From assembly GCA_040755035.1 (NCBI GenBank), contig JBFMBU010000313.1, forward strand, positions 1-64,000: 64,000 bases of DNA, given 5' to 3'. Origin of the DNA: RBG-13-43-22 sp040755035. GTDB taxonomy: Bacteria; Desulfobacterota; RBG-13-43-22. Shown piece by piece: positions 33,324-42,600 of the stretch (positions are counted from its first letter, which is position 1; every line of letters starts with the position of its first letter). The notes under the pieces are model-generated. The model was not told where the DNA came from. It did no database searches and saw only the letters and a list, made by a program, of their open reading frames with translations. The position numbers were made by a program, and so were the translations under genes.

Positions 33324-35036
33324 ATGGGAAACGACTTCCCCCTTCCCGGCCCCGAAAAGGACAGGACGGGTTCTTCTCTAAACTGGATATATCTCGAATC
33401 AGGTTTGTCGCGCAAGATCCGCTGGCTGATCCTCTGGCGACTGGTTTTTGTTTCCCTGCTTTTGATATTGACGGTGCTCCTCCAGGAAAAGGAGGGGTAT
33501 TTCAGTTTCCCCTTTTCCTTTTTTTCTTTCAATGTTCTGATCGCCCTACAGTACTTTTTTTCTCTGGTGTATATCCTGGTTATGGTATGGGGGAAAGCTC
33601 TTCGGGCGATTGCCATGGTTCAATTGGTCATGGACGTGCTTTTCGTCACGGCCGTGGTTTATGTATCGGGGGGGATTGAGTCCCTTTTTTCTTTTCTGTA
33701 TTTTCTGATCATTTTGGCCGGAGGGGTCCTCTTTTTCCGCTGGGGAGGGTTGTTGACCGCCCTCTTTGTCCTGGTATCGTATGCCCTGCTCTTGCTTTTC
33801 CAGGGCGCAGGGGTCATCCCCTTCTATTTTGGATTACCGGACTTGCCGGCCCCGGTTTCCCGCCGGTATCTTTATTATCAAATCATCATGAACGGCCTTG
33901 GGTTCTTTTTTGTAGGATTTCTGGGCAGTGTCTTTACCGAGGAGACCAGACGACAACGCTCTCAAATTGAGACCCAGAAAAAAAACATCGAACAATTGGA
34001 ACAACTAAACCGTATTGTCGTTGAAAATCTGGAAATGGGTTTGCTCACCCTGGACCATGAAAATAAAATCCTGAGTATAAACCAGGCCGGAGAAAAAATA
34101 CTGGGGAAGAAGGCCACGGAGTTGGTCCGCCAACCTTTGGAGACCCTCTTCCCGGAAGCATACAGCCTGCCGGATGGGGGGGAAACCTCCGAAGGGCAAC
34201 GGAGTGAGGTCTCTTACTCCACTCCCGAGGGGGCCCTGATGATTATCGGGTATACCCAATATCGGCTCAAGGAGGGGCAAGCCCCGGGAATCGGGACCAT
34301 CGTTTCTTTTAAGGATATTTCCAGGATCAAAACCATGGAGGACCATTTGAGGCAGGTGGATCGTCTGGCCTTGCTGGGTAGAATGGCCGCCGGGATTGCC
34401 CACGAGGTTCGCAATCCTCTGGCCTCGATCAGCGGATCCATCCAGGTCTTAAGGGATGATTATCATGGGAATGAAACCGGTGAACGGCTTCTGAATATCG
34501 TTTCCCGGGAATTAGCCAAGCTGGACGGTTTGATGAATAACTTTTTGGCGTTTACCCGGGGGGTTCAATCCTCGGCCACCCGCATAAACGTTTCCGAACT
34601 GATTCTGGAAACCGTGGATCTGATGAAAAAAAACAGAGAATTCCCTTCTTCCATCCTCTGGAAGCTGGAAATCACTCCCGATCTTTTTTTAAAAATATCG
34701 GCCAGCGAATTGTCCCAGGTCCTTTTTAATCTCATAACCAATGCCTTGCAGGCCCTGGCCGCCGATGGAGAAATTCTCATCCGGGCCCGAGAGCTTAAGA
34801 CCGGCCTGAAGGATGACACCATCGAAATTTTGATCCGGGACAATGGGGCCGGGATCAACGAGACCGATCAAAAAAAAATATTTGAACCGTTTTATACAAC
34901 CAAGAGCAGGGGGACCGGTTTGGGCTTGAGTATTGTTCAAAAAATCGTCTCCGACTATGATGGAAGGATCTTACTGGAAAGCCGGTTGGGGGCTGGGACG
35001 ACCTTTACCATCCAATTTCCTGATCGAGGGCGGTAG
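33324..35036 (+). CDS. pilS: PilS-type membrane sensor histidine kinase
   Basis: This 570-residue protein has about six N-terminal membrane segments (to about residue 200), a short coiled coil, a PAS domain (NRIVVENLEMGLLTLDHENKILSINQAGEKILG), HisKA with AHEVRNPLASISGS, and HATPase with NALQALAADG, DNGAGI and GTGLGLSIVQK. PilS normally phosphorylates the sigma-54 activator PilR to control pilin transcription. No pilR follows; hisH begins 41 bp later. Its partner must lie elsewhere. Confidence 0.85.
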   Translation: MGNDFPLPGPEKDRTGSSLNWIYLESGLSRKIRWLILWRLVFVSLLLILTVLLQEKEGYFSFPFSFFSFNVLIALQYFFSLVYILVMVWGKALRAIAMVQLVMDVLFVTAVVYVSGGIESLFSFLYFLIILAGGVLFFRWGGLLTALFVLVSYALLLLFQGAGVIPFYFGLPDLPAPVSRRYLYYQIIMNGLGFFFVGFLGSVFTEETRRQRSQIETQKKNIEQLEQLNRIVVENLEMGLLTLDHENKILSINQAGEKILGKKATELVRQPLETLFPEAYSLPDGGETSEGQRSEVSYSTPEGALMIIGYTQYRLKEGQAPGIGTIVSFKDISRIKTMEDHLRQVDRLALLGRMAAGIAHEVRNPLASISGSIQVLRDDYHGNETGERLLNIVSRELAKLDGLMNNFLAFTRGVQSSATRINVSELILETVDLMKKNREFPSSILWKLEITPDLFLKISASELSQVLFNLITNALQALAADGEILIRARELKTGLKDDTIEILIRDNGAGINETDQKKIFEPFYTTKSRGTGLGLSIVQKIVSDYDGRILLESRLGAGTTFTIQFPDRGR

Positions 35037-35077
35037 GACCTTCGGAAACAGGCTTAGAAAAGGGATGTAAGAATACT

Positions 35078-35716
35078 ATGATCAGTATTATTGATTATAA
35101 AGCGGGAAACCTGACCAGTGTGGAGCGGGCCTTAAAAAAGCTGGGCATTTCCTGCCGGATCACCGGCGATCCTGAACGTATTATGGAATCGGATCGGGTT
35201 ATTTTCCCAGGGGTCGGGGCTGCCGGAGAGGCCATGAAGATCCTGCGTCGTGAGGGTTTGGATGAGGCCTTACGGAACTTTTTCCGGTCCGGCCGTCCTT
35301 TGCTGGGTATTTGCCTGGGGACTCAGGTCATCTTGGATTTCAGTGAAGAAAATCAAACCCCTTGTCTGGGAATCCTGCCCGGGGAGGTGAAGCGTTTCCC
35401 GTCCCCCCACAGGGATGCTGCCGGGAATCCTTTAAAAATCCCCCATATGGGATGGAACCAGGTTGAATGGGAAGGGGACCACCCCATGATCCGGGGCCTA
35501 AACCCCCGGAGCAGCTTTTATTTCGTTCATGCTTATTATCCTTTACCGCGGGACCTGAGACAGGTCCTGGGAAGGACCCACTACGGGTTTTTTTTTCCTT
35601 CAGCCCTGGCCTTTAGAAATTTAGTGGCCCTGCAATTTCATCCGGAGAAGAGCGGTCCTCCAGGCCTGGCTTTGCTGAGGGCTTTTTCCGAATGGGAGGG
35701 ACAGGATGTTGACTAA
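35078..35716 (+). CDS. hisH: Imidazole glycerol phosphate synthase glutaminase subunit HisH
   Basis: This 212-residue class I glutamine amidotransferase has its nucleophile in GICLGTQ (Cys79) and the His-Glu pair in LQFHPEKSG. It supplies ammonia to HisF in histidine biosynthesis. The start MISIIDYKAGNLTSVERAL is canonical. It overlaps hisF by 11 bp. No other his gene is in the window. Confidence 0.92.
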   Translation: MISIIDYKAGNLTSVERALKKLGISCRITGDPERIMESDRVIFPGVGAAGEAMKILRREGLDEALRNFFRSGRPLLGICLGTQVILDFSEENQTPCLGILPGEVKRFPSPHRDAAGNPLKIPHMGWNQVEWEGDHPMIRGLNPRSSFYFVHAYYPLPRDLRQVLGRTHYGFFFPSALAFRNLVALQFHPEKSGPPGLALLRAFSEWEGQDVD

Positions 35717-36485
35717 ACGTATCATCCCCTGTCTGGATGTCCGGGATGGGAAAACCACCAAGGGGGTCAGGTTTCTGGAAAACAAAGACATCGGTGACCC
35801 GGTGGAAATGGCCCGTTTTTATTACCAAGAAGGGGCGGATGAATTGGTTTTTTACGACATCACCGCTTCAGCTGAAAAAAGGGGGATCATGATCGAGGTG
35901 GTTCGTCGGGTAGCCGAAGAAATTTTTATTCCCTTCTCCGTAGGTGGCGGGATAGCCAGTTTGGAAGACATGCATCAGGTCCTTTGGGCCGGGGCGGAAA
36001 AGGTCAGTATCAACTCGGCGGCCATAAAAAATCCTTCCTTAATCAGTGAGGGTGCCCGGGCTTTTGGTTCACAATGTATTGTTTTGGGGATGGACGTAAA
36101 AAAAGTTTCCCTTCGCCCCGGAATTCCTTCCGGATACGAAATGGTTATCCACGGCGGCCGGACCTATACCGGCTTTGATGCCTTGTGGTGGGCCAAAGAG
36201 GTCGAAAGACTGGGAGCAGGAGAAATCTGCCTCAACTCCATTGATGCCGATGGGACCCAAAAAGGTTATGAAATGGAGTTAACGACCTTGATTTCCGAAG
36301 CGGTTTCCATCCCGGTCATCGCCTCCGGCGGGGCCGGTCTCCCGGAACATTTGTTGGAAGTATTAACAGCGGGAAAGGCCGATGCGGCCTTGATAGCCTC
36401 CATGACCCATTTTGGGACGTACACCATTAGGCAGCTCAAGGACTTTTTAAAAGACCGGGAGGTGGGGGTACGGTATTTGTGGTAA
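35706..36485 (+). CDS. hisF: Imidazole glycerol phosphate synthase cyclase subunit HisF
   Basis: This 259-residue TIM-barrel enzyme converts PRFAR plus ammonia to IGP and AICAR. The catalytic aspartates are present in CLDVRDGKTTKGVRF and NSIDADGTQKGY, and the phosphate loops are VGGGIAS and ASGGAG. The active-site strand reads RDGKTTKG rather than the common DNGRVVKG; HisH/HisF homologues also serve in sugar amidation pathways, so the isolated pair could have another role, though histidine synthesis remains likeliest. Confidence 0.88.
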   Translation: MLTKRIIPCLDVRDGKTTKGVRFLENKDIGDPVEMARFYYQEGADELVFYDITASAEKRGIMIEVVRRVAEEIFIPFSVGGGIASLEDMHQVLWAGAEKVSINSAAIKNPSLISEGARAFGSQCIVLGMDVKKVSLRPGIPSGYEMVIHGGRTYTGFDALWWAKEVERLGAGEICLNSIDADGTQKGYEMELTTLISEAVSIPVIASGGAGLPEHLLEVLTAGKADAALIASMTHFGTYTIRQLKDFLKDREVGVRYLW

Positions 36486-36511
36486 GGATACCTATTTAAA
36501 AGGGGAACTCT

Positions 36512-37306
36512 ATGTTTGAAGCGGGAGATTTTTTCGATTGTTCCCAAGGGGAGCATCAAGGACTTTTTGCCGATACAGATCGGGTTTGGGAAGTATTGCC
36601 AAAAATAAAATCGTATTTACAGGCCAAGGTGGTTTCCAATTTGGAAGGGATCGTGGGGGAGAGCACCTTTTTGGCGCAAACGGTGGTTATTTCCGGAGGA
36701 ATCCCTTTACGTTACGGATTTTCTCTTCAACCGGGTGACGCCACCAAAGGGGAATTCAAGGTTTTCTATGAAAATCATGAATTAGAGGACCCGGTGGTCT
36801 TATTCGCCGGTGTGACTCTGGTTGGAAGGGATATTTATATTGGACCCGGAACCGTGGTCGAACCCGGGGCCTATATCAAAGGTCCGGCCTATATAGGAAA
36901 AATGACCGAAGTACGTCAGGGTGCCTATTTGCGCGGTAACTGTTTGGTCGGCGATCGCTGCGTAGTGGGCCATGTAACGGAAATGAAGAATTCGGTTATG
37001 TTTGACGGGGCCAAGGCCGGGCATTTCGCCTACATCGGCGACAGCCTTTTAGGCAGGGACTGTAATTTGGGTGCCGGGACCAAACTGGCTAATCTGAAAG
37101 TGGTGGGAGGAACTATTCATGTCAAAGGGGAAGATCGAGAATTCGATACCGGCTTGAGGAAATTGGGCGTGATTATGGGAGATCGTACGGAAACCGGATG
37201 TAATGCCGTCACCAACCCCGGGACCTTGTTGGGTCCGAAATGTATTATTGGTCCCAACGTGGCCGTAAAAGCAGGGTATTATCCAGGACGGACAGTGATC
37301 CGCTGA
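36512..37306 (+). CDS. Left-handed beta-helix acyltransferase-like protein
   Basis: This 264-residue protein is built mostly of hexapeptide repeats (VTLVGRDIYIGPGTVVEPGAYIKG, AYIGKMTEVRQGAYLRGNCLVG, GTLLGPKCIIGPNVAVKAGYYPG). It resembles the C-terminal domain of GlmU-like sugar-phosphate nucleotidyl/acetyltransferases, without the nucleotidyl domain. The first 70 residues are a separate small region. The acceptor is unknown; surface polysaccharide modification is plausible. It lies in a run of plus-strand genes after hisF. Confidence 0.75.
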   Translation: MFEAGDFFDCSQGEHQGLFADTDRVWEVLPKIKSYLQAKVVSNLEGIVGESTFLAQTVVISGGIPLRYGFSLQPGDATKGEFKVFYENHELEDPVVLFAGVTLVGRDIYIGPGTVVEPGAYIKGPAYIGKMTEVRQGAYLRGNCLVGDRCVVGHVTEMKNSVMFDGAKAGHFAYIGDSLLGRDCNLGAGTKLANLKVVGGTIHVKGEDREFDTGLRKLGVIMGDRTETGCNAVTNPGTLLGPKCIIGPNVAVKAGYYPGRTVIR

Positions 37307-37312
37307 AAGGCC

Positions 37313-38095
37313 ATGAACCAGGGACCGTATATCACCTTCAGTCAGCGCTTCAAAGAATGTCCGGGGGTGACCCTTCTCCGGACCCGGCCAAATTTTTCCG
37401 ACTATTCTGCGGAAGAAAAAAAAATGATCCGAGGGGCGGAAAAAGTCTATTATCCCACCTGGCTTTATGTCGATTTGTTCATCACTTTAGGGAAAAAGAT
37501 ATTTCCCAGTCGGGAAACCTATGTATATTCAGGCGATAAAATCAAACAAACCACCCTTTTTCAACTTTTACAAATTCCCCATCCCCGGACACGGATCTAT
37601 TTCGGGGATCAGAAAAAGAACGTTCTTAATGAGTTCACCTTCCCCTTTATCGGGAAAATTCCCCGGGGTTCCTCCATGGGAAGGGGGGTGTTTTTAATTC
37701 GCCATGAGGAGGACCTGAGGCGTTATCTGCATAGATCCCCGGTAGCTTACATCCAGGAATATGTCCCTTTGGAAAAAGACTTGCGGGTGATCCTGATTAA
37801 GCAGTGCGTTATCCTGGCTTACTGGAAAATCGCCTCCCCGGGGGAGTTTCGCCATAATCTGGCCCAGGGAGCGGCGATCAGTTTTGGTGATATCCCCCAG
37901 GAGGCCCTGGATTTCGCCGAGGCAACCACCCGGATGTGTAATTTTGATGACGTGGGGCTGGATTTATGTCATAATTCTGAAAAAGGCTGGATGGTGCTGG
38001 AGGCCAATATGAACTATGGTCTTCAGGGATTGAAGGAAAAAGGACTGAATATACGGTCGGTCCTCAAAGATTTGATGATCCAGGGAAAAATCTGA
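37313..38095 (+). CDS. RimK-like ATP-grasp ligase
   Basis: This 260-residue protein has the ATP-grasp pattern: FPFIGKIPRGSSMGRGVFLIRHEEDL, AYIQEYVPLEKDLRVILIKQCVILAYWKIA, NFDDVGLDLC and VLEANMNYGLQGL with the metal-binding Glu/Asn. Such enzymes join a carboxylate to an amine via an acyl phosphate; RimK-type members add amino acids to proteins or small molecules. It begins 6 bp after the beta-helix gene, so the two probably act together. The substrate is unknown. Confidence 0.75.
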   Translation: MNQGPYITFSQRFKECPGVTLLRTRPNFSDYSAEEKKMIRGAEKVYYPTWLYVDLFITLGKKIFPSRETYVYSGDKIKQTTLFQLLQIPHPRTRIYFGDQKKNVLNEFTFPFIGKIPRGSSMGRGVFLIRHEEDLRRYLHRSPVAYIQEYVPLEKDLRVILIKQCVILAYWKIASPGEFRHNLAQGAAISFGDIPQEALDFAEATTRMCNFDDVGLDLCHNSEKGWMVLEANMNYGLQGLKEKGLNIRSVLKDLMIQGKI

Positions 38096-38123
38096 TAGGG
38101 GGATAATTAAGGAAAAACCATAG

Positions 38124-38540
38124 TTGATTATGATGGTTCTTGACTTACAATGCACCCATGCCCATTGTTTTGAAGGCTGGTTTTCCAATTCAGAGGCCTT
38201 TCTAAGACAGAAAGAGGCGGGCGAAATCCGCTGTCCGGTTTGTGACGATCATCATGTCACCCAAGCCTTATCTCCGGTGGCCATAAAACGAGCTTATCGG
38301 CCCCAGCCTGAGGAAGACAGGGATGAGGTTCCGGGAAAACTGATAAAGGATTTTTACCGCTATATCGAAAAGAATTTTGAAGAGGTCGGGACTGAATTTG
38401 CCAAAGAGGCCTTAAAGATCCACTATGGAGTGGGTGAAAAAAGGAATATCCGAGGAACCTCCACCGAAGAAGAAGAGAAGGTCTTGAAGGAGGAGGGCGT
38501 GGCCTTTCATAAAATCCCCTTTCCCAAAGGGGGGCAGTAA
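38124..38540 (+). CDS. DUF1178 family protein
   Basis: This protein, up to 138 residues, matches DUF1178: VLDLQCTHAHCFEGWFSNSEAF, then the zinc-like CPVC and DHHVTQALSPVAI. The second half has EVGTEFAKEALKIHYG and ends in HKIPFPKG. Its function is unknown. The start is a TTG at 38124 by distance from AAGGA; ATG codons at 38130 or 38133 would match usual family starts. Confidence 0.85.
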   Translation: MIMMVLDLQCTHAHCFEGWFSNSEAFLRQKEAGEIRCPVCDDHHVTQALSPVAIKRAYRPQPEEDRDEVPGKLIKDFYRYIEKNFEEVGTEFAKEALKIHYGVGEKRNIRGTSTEEEEKVLKEEGVAFHKIPFPKGGQ

Positions 38541-38626
38541 TTTATTGGGAATATCTCCCCCGGGAACTTTCACCATCGGCGGCAGCGTCAGATCCTGTGC
38601 ACTTTTAATAGTTGGGGAATTCTTTA

Positions 38627-39304
38627 ATGGCTCAGTCCCTCAAAGATAAGGGATTAAAAGCCCTGATTCCTTTTGCCCATCCCTTATTTTCCCTCTGGTT
38701 CGGCAGCTGCCGTCCCCGTATGCTTCATCAAGAATATCATGAAGCGTTTTTTTTGAATCAGAATCCATTTATCGCCGTAACCTGGCATCGGGCTTCGATT
38801 TTTTTCTGTTATTATTATGGGCCCTTTCATCCCATGGTCATGTTCAGTCAGAGCCCCGATGGGGAATATTTGGCCCGCTTTGCCCAACGCTGCGGTGTCG
38901 TTCCGGTGAGGGGATCTTCCACCCGCGGAGGTGAACGGGCTTTGATTCAAATGATCCGCTTTTTGCGCCAGGGAAACAGGATTTGCTCGACGGTGTTGGA
39001 CGGACCTCAAGGCCCACCCTATAAGGCCAAGACCGGCCTTCTTTTTTTGGCTAAAAAAACCGGCTTACCGCTGTTGCCGATCATCTGGTCCTCCCCTAAA
39101 GCCATTACCCTGGAGAACACCTGGGACAGGACCATGATTCCCAAACCCTTCAGTCCGGTGGTAATTAATTATGGCCCACCCATGTTTGTCCCCTCGGATT
39201 GTCCCGATAGTGAGATGGAAAGAATAAGAAAGGGGATTGAGGACAGGCTGAATGGGTTGATGGTCGAAGCGGATCACTATTGCGGATATAAAACCCGCTG
39301 GTAA
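38627..39304 (+). CDS. Lysophospholipid acyltransferase-family protein (DUF374)
   Basis: This 225-residue protein has the DUF374 signature: ITVTWH-like AVTWHRASIFFCYYY (catalytic His), SQSPDGEYLARFAQRCGVVPVRGSSTRGG and VLDGPQGPPYKAKTGLLFLAKKTGLPLLPI. DUF374 proteins are related to acyltransferases of lipid A/phospholipid synthesis (LpxL-like/PlsC-like). This suggests an envelope lipid acyl transfer. The ATG at 38627 is preferred to the upstream TTG. It is the last plus-strand gene of this run. Confidence 0.82.
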   Translation: MAQSLKDKGLKALIPFAHPLFSLWFGSCRPRMLHQEYHEAFFLNQNPFIAVTWHRASIFFCYYYGPFHPMVMFSQSPDGEYLARFAQRCGVVPVRGSSTRGGERALIQMIRFLRQGNRICSTVLDGPQGPPYKAKTGLLFLAKKTGLPLLPIIWSSPKAITLENTWDRTMIPKPFSPVVINYGPPMFVPSDCPDSEMERIRKGIEDRLNGLMVEADHYCGYKTRW

Positions 39305-39327
39305 TAAAATAGGGCTCATCTCCAAAG

Positions 39328-39405
39328 GATGGTTTCGCAAAAAGTCCCATTTTGTCATTTCGAGGAGAGAATCGACGAAAAATCTTTAAGGTTTCCTGAT
39401 CCGAA
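39328..39405 (+). repeat. GTCATTTCGAGGAGAGA-family repeat, copy 2
   Basis: GGATGGTTTCGCAAAAAGTC, then TTTTGTCATTTCGAGGAGAG and TCGACGAAAAATCTTT, closely match 63701-63763. A shorter version is at 20724-20751. It fills the gap between two convergent genes and is followed by a GATCCGAAATCCGC repeat fragment. Confidence 0.7.
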
Positions 39406-39414
39406 ATCCGCATT

Positions 39415-39684
39415 TTAATGGTAGTATCCTTGGCGCAGGAAACCCAATTTTTTAATATAAAAAATCTTGGCCAATTCCCGAAGCAGATGATTGGTTGACT
39501 CCTCAATTTTTTCCAGATCCTGATCGGTAATGGCCTCAGGCTGGAAATGGGTGATCAGTTCCTTCAGGTTTTGAAGCTGGTGGGCGATTTCCAGGTTGAC
39601 GGCCTTTCCCCCCATGAATTCATGGACTTCCAGTATGGTTTGGAGACAATTTTGAAGGCGAAGTTGCCGTTGCTGAGGCTTCAT
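39415..39684 (-). CDS. Small helical protein downstream of the pilT/pilU genes
   Basis: This 89-residue all-helical protein (MKPQQRQLRLQNCLQTILEVHEFM..., AITDQDLEKIEESTNHLLRELAKIFYIKKLGFL) belongs to no family I recognise. The ATG at 39684 is used; the longer frame overlaps the upstream gene. It is the last gene of the minus-strand run pilT, pilU-like, receiver-like, this gene, and its context suggests a partner in twitching motility control. Confidence 0.5.
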   Translation of the reverse strand: MKPQQRQLRLQNCLQTILEVHEFMGGKAVNLEIAHQLQNLKELITHFQPEAITDQDLEKIEESTNHLLRELAKIFYIKKLGFLRQGYYH

Positions 39685-39722
39685 GGCGATTTTCCGGTTT
39701 GGCTTACCAAATAAACAGTGTT

Positions 39723-40190
39723 CTAATATCCGATAATATCTTTTCGGGATTGGAAATAGGCCTGGTAGAGGTGCTTCCATTCCATCCAGGAGTTTGTAAT
39801 CCGTTTGGCGATATCGGGCAGGTTTTGCGGCGGAAGGACCAGATTGACGCCCAGGGCAAAAGCGGCCAGACGATCTCCGACCTTAACCCCTTGTCCCACC
39901 CAGGCCACAAAGATTTCCCTTCGTTGATTGGTCGGCATGGTTTGTATATATTCCAGAACCGGGTTGGATCCCGAATCCTCGCTGCCGAACCCTTCAAACA
40001 ATATGAGAAAATCCGGCTCCCCAAATTCCATGCTGGAAAAAAGCTCCTCCGGGGTATTGCATTGCAGGGGAAATCCCTTTTTGGTACGAATAATTTCCGC
40101 CAGGGAGTCCGCTCCCGGTGGGGGAGCGGCGATAAGCACCGTTCGTTCAGCCAGGGGATTGTCTTCTAATCCGATCCAAAGTCGGTTCAT
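39723..40190 (-). CDS. Degenerate receiver-like protein next to pilU-like ATPase
   Basis: This 155-residue protein has an alpha/beta alternation like a response-regulator receiver: ERTVLIAAPPPGADSLAEIIRTKKGFPLQCNTPEELFSSM, PDFLILFEGFGS, REIFVAWVGQGVKVGDRLAAFALGVNLVLPP. The usual phospho-Asp position reads FLILFEG, so phosphorylation is doubtful. It starts 24 bp after the pilU-like stop, in the same operon. The function is unknown; a protein-protein interaction role with the ATPase is an inference. Confidence 0.55.
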   Translation of the reverse strand: MNRLWIGLEDNPLAERTVLIAAPPPGADSLAEIIRTKKGFPLQCNTPEELFSSMEFGEPDFLILFEGFGSEDSGSNPVLEYIQTMPTNQRREIFVAWVGQGVKVGDRLAAFALGVNLVLPPQNLPDIAKRITNSWMEWKHLYQAYFQSRKDIIGY

Positions 40191-40214
40191 ATCATCCTTC
40201 TTTTTTTCCTGAAG

Positions 40215-41375
40215 TTATCTCGTATATTCATGGTCCAGGGTCAAATTTTCAATATCCGTTGTTTTTTCACCCCTGCGGCTTTTAATGTGGTCCAGACCCC
40301 GCTGCACTATTGCGCGTTTGGAGGCGTAGAGTTGGGCGGTCTCTTCGCTGATGAGGCCCTGACGGTAAACGGAGATAATGTCCTGGTCGAAAGTTTGGCA
40401 TCCCAAGGGACGGCTGCTCTCCATGATTTCATAAAAAGTTTTTTCTTCCGTTTCGCCGTGTAATATCAGGTCCTGGACCCGGAGATTGTTGACCATAATC
40501 TCAAAAACCGCTACTCGCCCCTGGTCGATTCGGGGTAAAAGTCTTTGACTGACTACCCAGCGTAAGGCCCCCGAAAGACGGATCCTGACCTGTTGTTCTT
40601 CTTCCTGATCAAAAAAACCCAGAATGCGGTTCAGGGTTTGTGTGGCGTCAGTGGTATGCAAGGTACTCAAGACCAGATGACCGGTTTCCGAGGCGGTCAA
40701 AGCGATCTCCATGGTCTCCCGGTCCCTGATTTCGCCGACGAGTATGACCTTGGGTGCTTGCCTTAAGGCGGCCCGCAATCCATGGGCGAACGTGTCAAAA
40801 TCAATCCCCAGTTCCCTTTGGTTAAACGTCGCCCTTTTGTGGGGGTGAACGATTTCCACCGGATCCTCCAAGGTAATGACGTGGACCGGATCCATTTCAT
40901 TAATCTCGTCCAGGATGGCCGCCAGAGAAGTGGTTTTCCCGGACCCGGTGGCGCCGGTGAAAAATATGATCCCGTTTTTCTCCCGGGACATTTTCTTAAA
41001 CACCTGGGGTAGATGCAGTTCATCAATGGTCGGAATTTCAACCGGCAGTTTTCTCATGACGATACTGTATTGGTTCTTTTGAGAAAAAACACTGACCCGG
41101 AAACGCACTTTGTCCTGGATGGCATGGGAAAGGTCGCAAGACCCTTCCCGGAGCAGGGTTTCCATTTTTCGCCGGTCGGAACGGATCAGATTAAAGGCCA
41201 TAACCTCGGTTTGAAAGGGTGTCAGCACTTTGGTGGGAAAATTCATCTGCACCGGGACGAGTTGCCCGTAAATCTCTACCTGAAAAGGACGACCGACGGT
41301 CAGATTGATGTCCGAAATTTGGGGGAAATTTTCAACGATTTTGGATAGGATGAAATCCAGTTCGGCTCGTCGCAT
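40215..41375 (-). CDS. PilT/PilU-family retraction ATPase
   Basis: This 386-residue ATPase has Walker A TGATGSGKTT, an Asp-rich box ITLEDPVEIVHPHK, PKVILVGEIRDRETMEIALTASETGHLVLSTLHTTDA and a QRLLPRI segment. It is clearly paralogous to the adjacent pilT but lacks the typical AIRNLIRE motif (here NNLRVQDLILHGE), which suits the PilU group. It lies 117 bp downstream of pilT. PilU assists or supplements PilT in pilus retraction. Confidence 0.85.
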   Translation of the reverse strand: MRRAELDFILSKIVENFPQISDINLTVGRPFQVEIYGQLVPVQMNFPTKVLTPFQTEVMAFNLIRSDRRKMETLLREGSCDLSHAIQDKVRFRVSVFSQKNQYSIVMRKLPVEIPTIDELHLPQVFKKMSREKNGIIFFTGATGSGKTTSLAAILDEINEMDPVHVITLEDPVEIVHPHKRATFNQRELGIDFDTFAHGLRAALRQAPKVILVGEIRDRETMEIALTASETGHLVLSTLHTTDATQTLNRILGFFDQEEEQQVRIRLSGALRWVVSQRLLPRIDQGRVAVFEIMVNNLRVQDLILHGETEEKTFYEIMESSRPLGCQTFDQDIISVYRQGLISEETAQLYASKRAIVQRGLDHIKSRRGEKTTDIENLTLDHEYTR

Positions 41376-41492
41376 AGATCAATCCATCTAAGTTAGTGTT
41401 AAAAGAACAGGGTGGATACCAAATTCGATTATAGTAGCTTTTAGAAAAAGGACCTGCATCAGAACCTCCTCCGGATCCGCTACACCTGCTTG

Positions 41493-42575
41493 CTATATCT
41501 CAGTGAAATCGGTGACCAGATCTCCGGCGAAGGGTTTGAATTTTTCTTTATCAATACATTTATTGTAAGCCTCTGCCCCGGAAATCCATCCTTTTTTTAC
41601 AAAGTCCATAATGGCGTCGTCCAGGGATTGCATTCCGTACTTTCTCCCGGTTTGAATGACCGAGGGGATCTGATAGGTTTTGCCTTCCCTGACTAAGTTG
41701 CGCACGGCGTGGGTGCCGATCAGGATTTCCAGGGCGGCGATCCGTCCTTTTCGGTCTATTCTTTTAAAAAGGGTTTGGGAGATCACCGCCCGTAAAGCAT
41801 CGGCCAACGTGGACCGGATTTGGGACTGCTGATCGGCAGGGAAGACCTCGATGATACGGTCCATGGTTTTGGAGGCACTGATCGTGTGCAGAGTGGCAAA
41901 GACCAGGTGGCCGGTTTCGGCAGCTTCAATGGCCAGGGAAACCGTTTCCAGATCCCTCATTTCTCCCACCAGAATAATGTCCGGGTCCTCACGCAAGGCC
42001 CCCCTCAAAGCCGAGGCAAACGACCGGGTATGCCGGCCGACTTCACGGTGGTTAATCGTGCAATTGATGTTATGATGTACGAATTCTATCGGGTCTTCGA
42101 CAGTCAGGATATGGTCTTTGCGCTCCCGATTGGCCTGATCGATAATCGCCGCCAGGGTGGTGGATTTACCGCTGCCGGTAGGACCGGTCACCAGGACCAG
42201 GCCTTTTGGCAACAAGGCCAGGCGCTTAATAACCATGGGGAGTCCCAACTCCTCCACCGTGGAGATCTTGCTCGGGATTTCTCTGAAGACCGCCCCGACT
42301 CCATGGAGCTGGCGGAAAAAATTGGCCCGGTATCTGGCTAAACCTGGAATCTCATAGGCGAAATCCAAATCACCGGTTTCCTCAAAATGCTTGATCTTTT
42401 CCTCGGGGGTGACTTCATATAACAAGGCCTTGAGCTGATCATTTTCCAGAACGTCAAACTTCACCCTTTCCAGCTCACCACGGATGCGGAGGATCGGTTG
42501 AGCCCCTGAGGAGAGATGGAGGTCAGAGGCCCCATGGTCGTGCATTAATTTAAAAAAAGCGTCGATCTGTGCCAT
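41493..42575 (-). CDS. pilT: Type IV pilus retraction ATPase PilT
   Basis: This 360-residue protein is the standard PilT length. It opens with HDHGASDLHLSSGAQPILRIRGEL and has Walker A TGPTGSGKST, LTVEDPIEFVHHN, a Walker B region PDIILVGEMRD and ETGHLVFATLHT. The AIRNLIRE-like motif HAVRNLVREGK, needed for retraction in characterised PilT, is present. It follows a small membrane-protein gene by 25 bp and precedes the pilU-like gene. Confidence 0.92.
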   Translation of the reverse strand: MAQIDAFFKLMHDHGASDLHLSSGAQPILRIRGELERVKFDVLENDQLKALLYEVTPEEKIKHFEETGDLDFAYEIPGLARYRANFFRQLHGVGAVFREIPSKISTVEELGLPMVIKRLALLPKGLVLVTGPTGSGKSTTLAAIIDQANRERKDHILTVEDPIEFVHHNINCTINHREVGRHTRSFASALRGALREDPDIILVGEMRDLETVSLAIEAAETGHLVFATLHTISASKTMDRIIEVFPADQQSQIRSTLADALRAVISQTLFKRIDRKGRIAALEILIGTHAVRNLVREGKTYQIPSVIQTGRKYGMQSLDDAIMDFVKKGWISGAEAYNKCIDKEKFKPFAGDLVTDFTEI

Positions 42576-42600
42576 ATCGCTCCCGTTTATAGCATTAAGG

